From NCBI GenBank assembly GCA_006503535.1, contig QYRS01000002.1, forward strand, positions 4,650,001 to 4,714,000: a DNA stretch of 64,000 nucleotides, given 5' to 3'. Both the position numbers and the translations under genes were made by a program. Of this stretch, positions 58,994 to 64,000 are shown in pieces. Each line of letters begins with the position of its first letter. The stretch's first letter is position 1. The DNA comes from Arthrinium phaeospermum. Taxonomy: Eukaryota; Ascomycota; Sordariomycetes; Amphisphaeriales; Apiosporaceae. Below the pieces are notes generated by a model. That model did no database searches. It saw nothing but the letters and a program-made list of their open reading frames with translations, and was not told where the DNA came from.

Positions 58994-59298
58994 ATAGTAG
59001 GTCCCGAGATGATGACGGGAAGGAGAAAGAGCATAGGTCTTCAAGTCTCGGGAGAAGAGAGAGGTGAGACAGCATCAGGGGATAAAGACGTTGTATATAA
59101 ATGTACCATCAAATACTTTAAGTATCATACGCAACCGGAGGACCAAGACGACGACATTGAATAGTAGGTCCCGAGATGATGACGGGAAGGAGAAAGAGCA
59201 ATAGGTCTTCAAGTCTCGGGAGAAGAGAGAGGTGAGACAGCATCAGGGGATAAAGACGTTGTATATAAATGTACCATCAAATACTTTAAGTATCATAC
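58970..59298. repeat. 167-bp direct tandem duplication at a gene 3' end
   Basis: Two adjacent copies (from 58970 and from 59137) cover the last eight codons, stop and 3' flank of the HExxH gene. They differ by single-base indels such as GAGCATAGG against GAGCAATAGG. Confidence 0.92.
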
Positions 59299-59754
59299 TA
59301 TTTTATGTAGAATTTCATCATTTTGAGCTCAGTCTCCGGGCATTCGAGATATCCAAGGCCTACAGGATTACGCCAATGGGGCGCAACCACTTGAAACGAA
59401 CAAAGGGCTGAAGTGATACGTACCGTCCGATGTCTACAACCGACACACGGATGATTAATCGAGCCTTTCAGTAATGAAACGCCCATATGAACCCAGTGCT
59501 GTTCAGAAAACATATCCAACGTCATGGAAATATCTTGTTGGTGGCACACTGGTCGGTTATCCGAGGACCATAGCGGCAAGATGGACAGTCTTAGCGCAGC
59601 GACTACGGTAGATGGCAACGCCGCTGGACCAAGCCAGCTCCAAGCCATTGTGTCTCCGCTACTGGCCAAACCAGTGACCAAGTCATCAAAGGGGTTGAAC
59701 AAGTATGAAAATGAATTGAACGGAATATGAGCAGATGATGACAATACCTGCACG
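59299..59754. other. Intergenic, no gene seen
   Basis: The 0.46 kb before the acyltransferase start must hold its promoter. No other feature is evident. Confidence 0.4.
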
Positions 59755-61649
59755 ATGAGTCCCCGCGACACCCCCCTCCAGCACGTCGGCCTCGGCTATC
59801 CAGGCCCTCGCCCTTTCCCCGAAGACGGCGGCGACGAAGCCAACGGCATCTTCTCCCCCATCTCGCGCGAGCGCGCCAAGCCCTGTCAGAGGCCTCACCA
59901 TGGCACATCCTCTGCCCTAGACTTCTTCAAACCCGCGATCCTGCGCCCATCGTCCCGCCGACGACGCAGCAGCAGCAGCTTCCTCTCCTCATCGCAGCGA
60001 CCACCCCAGCACGGCGTGGCTCGACGGCCTCCGCGGCTGGGCCGCCTTCAGCGTCTGCCTGGCGCACATGAGCGTCTACACCCCCCGCATCGAGCTGTGC
60101 TACGGGGCCCTGATCGCCCCCTCGCCCGAGTCCAACCACCCCTCGCTGCGCAACGCGACCCGGCCGCCGTGCCCGTGCTGCGCCTCTTCTGGTCCGGCGG
60201 CCACTTCGCCGTCATGATCTTCTTCGTCATCTCGGGGTACGTCCTGACCCAGCGGCCCATCGCCTTGCTATCGCAGCCTTTACTGGCACCATATCAGCAT
60301 GATAAACCCGCCGCTGATGGGGAGCCTCCTCCTTCGTCGACGCCCTCCATTCCGCCCTGTTCCGCCGCCCCATCCGGCTGATCCTCCCCGTCGCCCTGAG
60401 CACCCTCTTCTTCGCGACCTCGTGGCACGTCTTCGGCCTCGCGACGCCCTGGCCCGAACAGCGGGCCAGCCTCGCGGCCGAGTGGTGGGGCTGGGCGCGC
60501 GACCTGCTCAAGTTCTGCTACTTCTTCCGGAACCGGGTGCTCTACACCCTCTACAACATCCACACCTGGACCATTCCCGTCGAGCTGCGGGGGTCCTACT
60601 CGATCCTCGTGTGGCTGTTCCTGTGGGGCATACTGCCCCTTCTTCTTCCTGCGACGCCAGCGTGTTGACGCGGCGCCGCGTCATGGCCACGGCGGCCATG
60701 ACCTTGTACCTCGCCGTGTTCGCCGCGGGGGCTTGGTACGCAGCCTTTTTCGCCGGCATGCTAACGGCCGAGATCGACACTCTCGCATCCATTTCCGCCG
60801 CTTCTTCCGATGCCTCTTTAAAGGATAAAATCCCCATTATGGGTGACAGCATCAACCTCCACCACCCTCGCCTCCCGTGGGATGGCTTACTCGACCATCT
60901 CCGGCAGAGACCACGCCTCAGATCGGCAATCCTGCACACCATGCTCGCCGCAGGCCTGTACCTCGGCAGCGAGCCCTCATCCGACGTCCTCAAGCCCGAC
61001 GAGCTGCTGGGCACGTGCCGCGGCTGGAAGACGCTGAGCCGGCTGATCCCGGCGCCCTACACCGCCTCCGACGAGCCCGAGAGCGTGCACCGGTGGTTCT
61101 GGCTCTTCTGGGCCGCCTGGCTGCTCTTCGTATCGATCAAGGAGATCGACTGGGCGCGCTCGCTCTTCGAGACGCGCTTCTCCCAGTGTAAGTCAGCAAC
61201 CAGCTGCCATCCCTTTACAGCTCGTACCTTTCTTCCTCAACTCGTTCAACAATGCATACCTCCACTAACCATTCCTCCCACCAGACCTCGGCAAACACTC
61301 CTTCCCCCTCTACCTCACCCACGGCCCCCTCATCGCCCTCGTCTCCGAACGCCTCTTCTACCTGACGGGCGTCAAGCGCGGGCCCCTCTCCGACGGCGAG
61401 GCCCTGAAATTCGGCCACCTCATGAACCGCTGGCGCGACCACCCGCGCTGGTGGCCCCTCCCGCGCCACCCCACCCCGAGCGCCGTCGACGTCCGCCAGC
61501 CCTACCCCTACGGCCTCGAGCCCGAGTTCCTCCTCTGCGTCGCCCTCAGCCTGCCCGTCTTCCTCTACGCCGCCGAGCTCGGCACCCGCGCCTTCGACGA
61601 GCCCGGCGTCCGCGTCGCGCGCTGGGCCTATCGGCGGCTGAGGAGATGA
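59755..61649 (+). CDS. Acyltransferase-3 family membrane protein, frame broken by indels
   Basis: The blocks TAWLDGLRGWAAFSVCLAHM, FWSGGHFAVMIFFVISGYVL, a W-x-I-P-V-E-L-R-G-S-Y segment and a final FPLYLTHGPLIALVSERLFY are the signature parts of the acyltransferase-3 family, multi-pass membrane enzymes that O-acylate sugars, lipids or small molecules. The start MSPRDTPLQH at 59755 gives a cytosolic N-terminus of about 85 residues. An intron at 61189-61284 is exact (codon for Tyr rebuilt). The blocks lie in different frames, with slips near 60005, 60160, 60265-60330 and 60630, like those in the neighbouring genes. The conserved His in LAHM is present. Substrate is unknown. Confidence 0.75.
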
Positions 61650-62038
61650 AGGAAAGCTCCGTTGGAAATCAGTAGCAAGATTATCTAGTTTAAGTTTAGG
61701 ATATTTAGTCCAGAGTCATTCATGTATGGTTCACGCAAAGTCATGTTTCCAAATGTGAGAAGTGAAATCCCATTAAATGTCGCCCCGGCGCCAATTGACT
61801 TAAGTACCTATCCATCCAATAAGGTAACAGCAGCCTGCCACCCACGGAAGTCGGCGGCTGGCTGGTCATTCCCACCGACAACGCCTGTATCCATCCTGCT
61901 CGCGAGATGTTCTCATGCAAAGGGTATCGAAAATTGTAATATATAGATGCTGCACAATCAGAACCGTCGCTTCCCATATCCTCGTCCAACTCGAAGAAAC
62001 CACGCACGCCAATCGCTGCCCAAATCACCACTGCACAT
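61650..62038. other. Convergent intergenic region
   Basis: These 389 bases lie between the 3' ends of the acyltransferase and the sirtuin gene. They should hold both 3' processing regions; nothing else is visible. Confidence 0.4.
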
Positions 62039-64000
62039 TTAAGCCTCGGATAGGTCGGAGAATGGCGTCACATATCCCGTGAAGTTCTCCGCCCTCCTCG
62101 CCGGTACCGTCGTAGCAGCCGTGTCCGCGGCCTCAGTCTCCTCCCGAAGCTGGTCCGACGGACTCGGTAGCAAGTCTCGCTCCGACGAGGCACGAGAGGA
62201 TGTCTGCCAGTGCGCGAGCGGGTTACTAACCCGCAAGGGATGGTGATAGTGATCGAGGCCTATGCGTCGCTGATTAGGCGACAACGTCTTCAGAGGCGAC
62301 ACATCGGGTACGGGCTCCATGGTCTCGAGACGTGGGCCCGAACCGCCGTTCAGATTGAGCATCGCGGCAACTTGGGCAAGATCACATCTTCCTCCGGTTC
62401 CACAACGGGCATTACCGGTATTGGGGCGGCTGGTCGTGTCCGGTTTCGTGTCGGTCCCCGTATATTGACAGGCTCGCCATCGATTAGCTTGGGCTTGCGA
62501 ATTCGTGGGTTGGTCTTAACTGCCGCGCCGATAGTCGCAGGTGTATCTCCCGGTAGCTCCTCTAGCTTGACTGGGGGTGGTAGGACAGACAGGGGTTCGT
62601 CGGTGGTCATGGAAGCTTCTTCATCACGGGTGCATGGTGGAAGCTTGAGTACCCACTGCTTCTGGTAGTCCTTGACTGACCCATACGCAGTATAGAGCTC
62701 GGACATCCTCTGTGGAGGAGGCGTAGCCGAGTTGCGAAGTTCCAAAGCTGCCCTGCGATACTGCGCCTTGCTCGCACTCGGGTATGACTGCGGTGGCGCT
62801 GGACTCGGGCTCCAACGCGTAAGCTGAGGCGTTTCGTGGAGCCGCCTTTCCAAATGCGACTTCCTTGCAGGCTTCGCACGCCGGGATTCGTCTTCATCAA
62901 GCTCTTCGCCGTGTGCTGCGAAGAAGGCTGGAGCAGACTTTCTCGGCCTCTTAGGTTTGGGTTGAACCACACGACCAGGCGATGTTGTTTCTGGCTTGGC
63001 AGGCGTGTAGCCAAAGAAGTCGAATTTCTCTCCCCGTATATCTTGGAATGCGTCGGCAATGGCGTGCATAACGTAAGCCGCACATGCGTAGTCGTTTCTC
63101 CCGTATTGGGGGTTCTTGGGCTCAAATCCGAGCTGCCGTGATTCTGGGCTGTCATCCAAATGATTCGTGATCTGGATCATCTCGCGCCGCTTCTTCGCGG
63201 CAAGTTCTCGCCTTTCCTCGTGCTCGCGCCTTCGCTGTTCAGTCGCCTCGCGCCTCTTCTCCCTTTCAGCAGCGAGCGATTCGCGTTTCTTAACTTTTTC
63301 CACAGCCAAGGACTCGCGCCTCTTCTCCTTCTCTGCGGCCAAGGATTCCCGTTTCTTGTGCTTCTCCGCCGCCAAGCTTTCGCGCTTCTTCTCCTTTTCT
63401 GCGGCTTTCTCGGCAGCTAGTTCCTCCTTCCTCCTCTCCTTTTCGGCCGCGAGATCTTCACGTTTCTGCTTCTCGTACTCCGAGGCCTCTTCGGGCGACA
63501 TCCAGAGAGTGGGTTTACGTAGCCGCAGATCTTCCACCCACGCGTCGCAGTCCCACTCGATCCAGTAGTCGATCACATCGCCCCAGGTGCTTTCTGACGG
63601 CTTGGTAAAGTTGATAAAAACAACTTTACCCCCTTTGGTATGCACCGACTTGGCGAACTCCTTGACCATTACCTTGAGACCATGTACGCGGAGACTCGTG
63701 CCAAGAACGAGCAGAAGATCAGGTCCGGCCGAGAGATCGTGCTGGACGATGGGCGAAATCAGGTCGGAGCTTGGGTGCTCTTCTCCGTATAGGACGATAT
63801 CTGGTCTCAGCTTGCCCACACCTAACGCTCGCTTGCCTCGTTCTTGACGGGCTGCTGTAGCACCGGCGCAGTGTGGGCACTCCGGCTGCTCCCCCATCAT
63901 GGTGCGCGTTTCGCGGCCATCTTCGTCCCAATCACAAAGACGCCCGCACACGAAGCAACGCAGCGCGTGGAGTGATCCATGGAGGAACACACATTCGACG
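62039..64000 (-). CDS. Hst3/Hst4-type sirtuin, C-terminal part (N-terminus off window)
   Basis: The window contains the Zn module and the C-terminal half of an NAD-dependent protein deacetylase. Visible parts are FLHGSLHALRCFVC, a second Cys pair in CPHC, GKLRPDIVLYGEEHP, the NAD-site GTSLRVHG, and INFTKPSESTWGDVIDYW. In fungi, Hst3/Hst4 sirtuins remove acetyl groups from H3K56 in the nucleus; that is family knowledge. A Lys/Glu-rich segment with repeated RESLAAEK units (about 63190-63470) follows. Near 62383 one base appears missing: the frame that carries the sirtuin runs into a stop at 62350, while the conserved tail (NLNGGSGPRLETMEPVPDVS, ending SDLSEA at 62039) continues in another frame. 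The true N-terminus is beyond 64000. Confidence 0.88.
63190..63470 (-). repeat. RESLAAEK-type coiled-coil repeat inside sirtuin
   Basis: A run of near-identical decapeptides of the type KKRESLAAEK, about eight units, with variants (KRRESLAVEK, KRREATEQ). In the DNA it shows as repeated 30-bp units. It predicts a long charged helix between the deacetylase core and the C-terminal tail. Confidence 0.85.

Overview
The window is from a filamentous ascomycete (Pezizomycotina, probably a Sordariomycete). Genes are broken by short GT-AG introns of about 50-140 nt. Branch-point-like CTAAC/TACTAAC elements are visible, there is no operon structure, and the families are typical of moulds: iterative PKS, CYP58-like P450, CorA-like transporters, DUF7580, fungal rhodopsin-domain protein, eEF3 and an Hst3/Hst4-type sirtuin. 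All exon structures were assembled by eye from frame continuity and splice consensus.

1-17.3 kb is the edge of a secondary-metabolite cluster. It holds the first 139 codons of a highly-reducing-type polyketide synthase (running off the left edge), an alpha/beta hydrolase of the polyketide-release type, an SDR, a CYP58-like P450, a 14-TM DHA2 exporter, two paralogous P450s facing away from each other, and a secreted BBE-type FAD oxidase. A plausible logic is chain assembly, release by the hydrolase, redox tailoring by SDR, three P450s and the FAD oxidase, and export. The product cannot be read from the sequence.

19-36 kb is an accessory island with a softer codon bias than its flanks. It holds two CorA-like membrane proteins, each next to a tiny spliced gene of one shared type, a DUF7580 protein, a C2H2-bHLH chimera, a degenerate-loop protein kinase (HGD instead of HRD) and an unknown protein. 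The repeated small-gene/CorA pairing is the best candidate here for an undescribed two-component system.

36.5-48 kb carries a secreted HD-domain hydrolase, a DHA1 drug transporter, a seven-exon rhodopsin-domain (PTH11-like) membrane protein and decayed 2EXR/F-box-like fragments.

48-64 kb carries conserved housekeeping-type genes whose reading frames are broken by many single-base indels: eEF3, a large protein with an HExxH motif, an acyltransferase-3 membrane protein, and a sirtuin that runs off the right edge. Three direct tandem duplications (about 250, 146 and 167 bp) whose copies differ almost only by indels lie in the same stretch. This looks like poor consensus or misassembly rather than biological decay.
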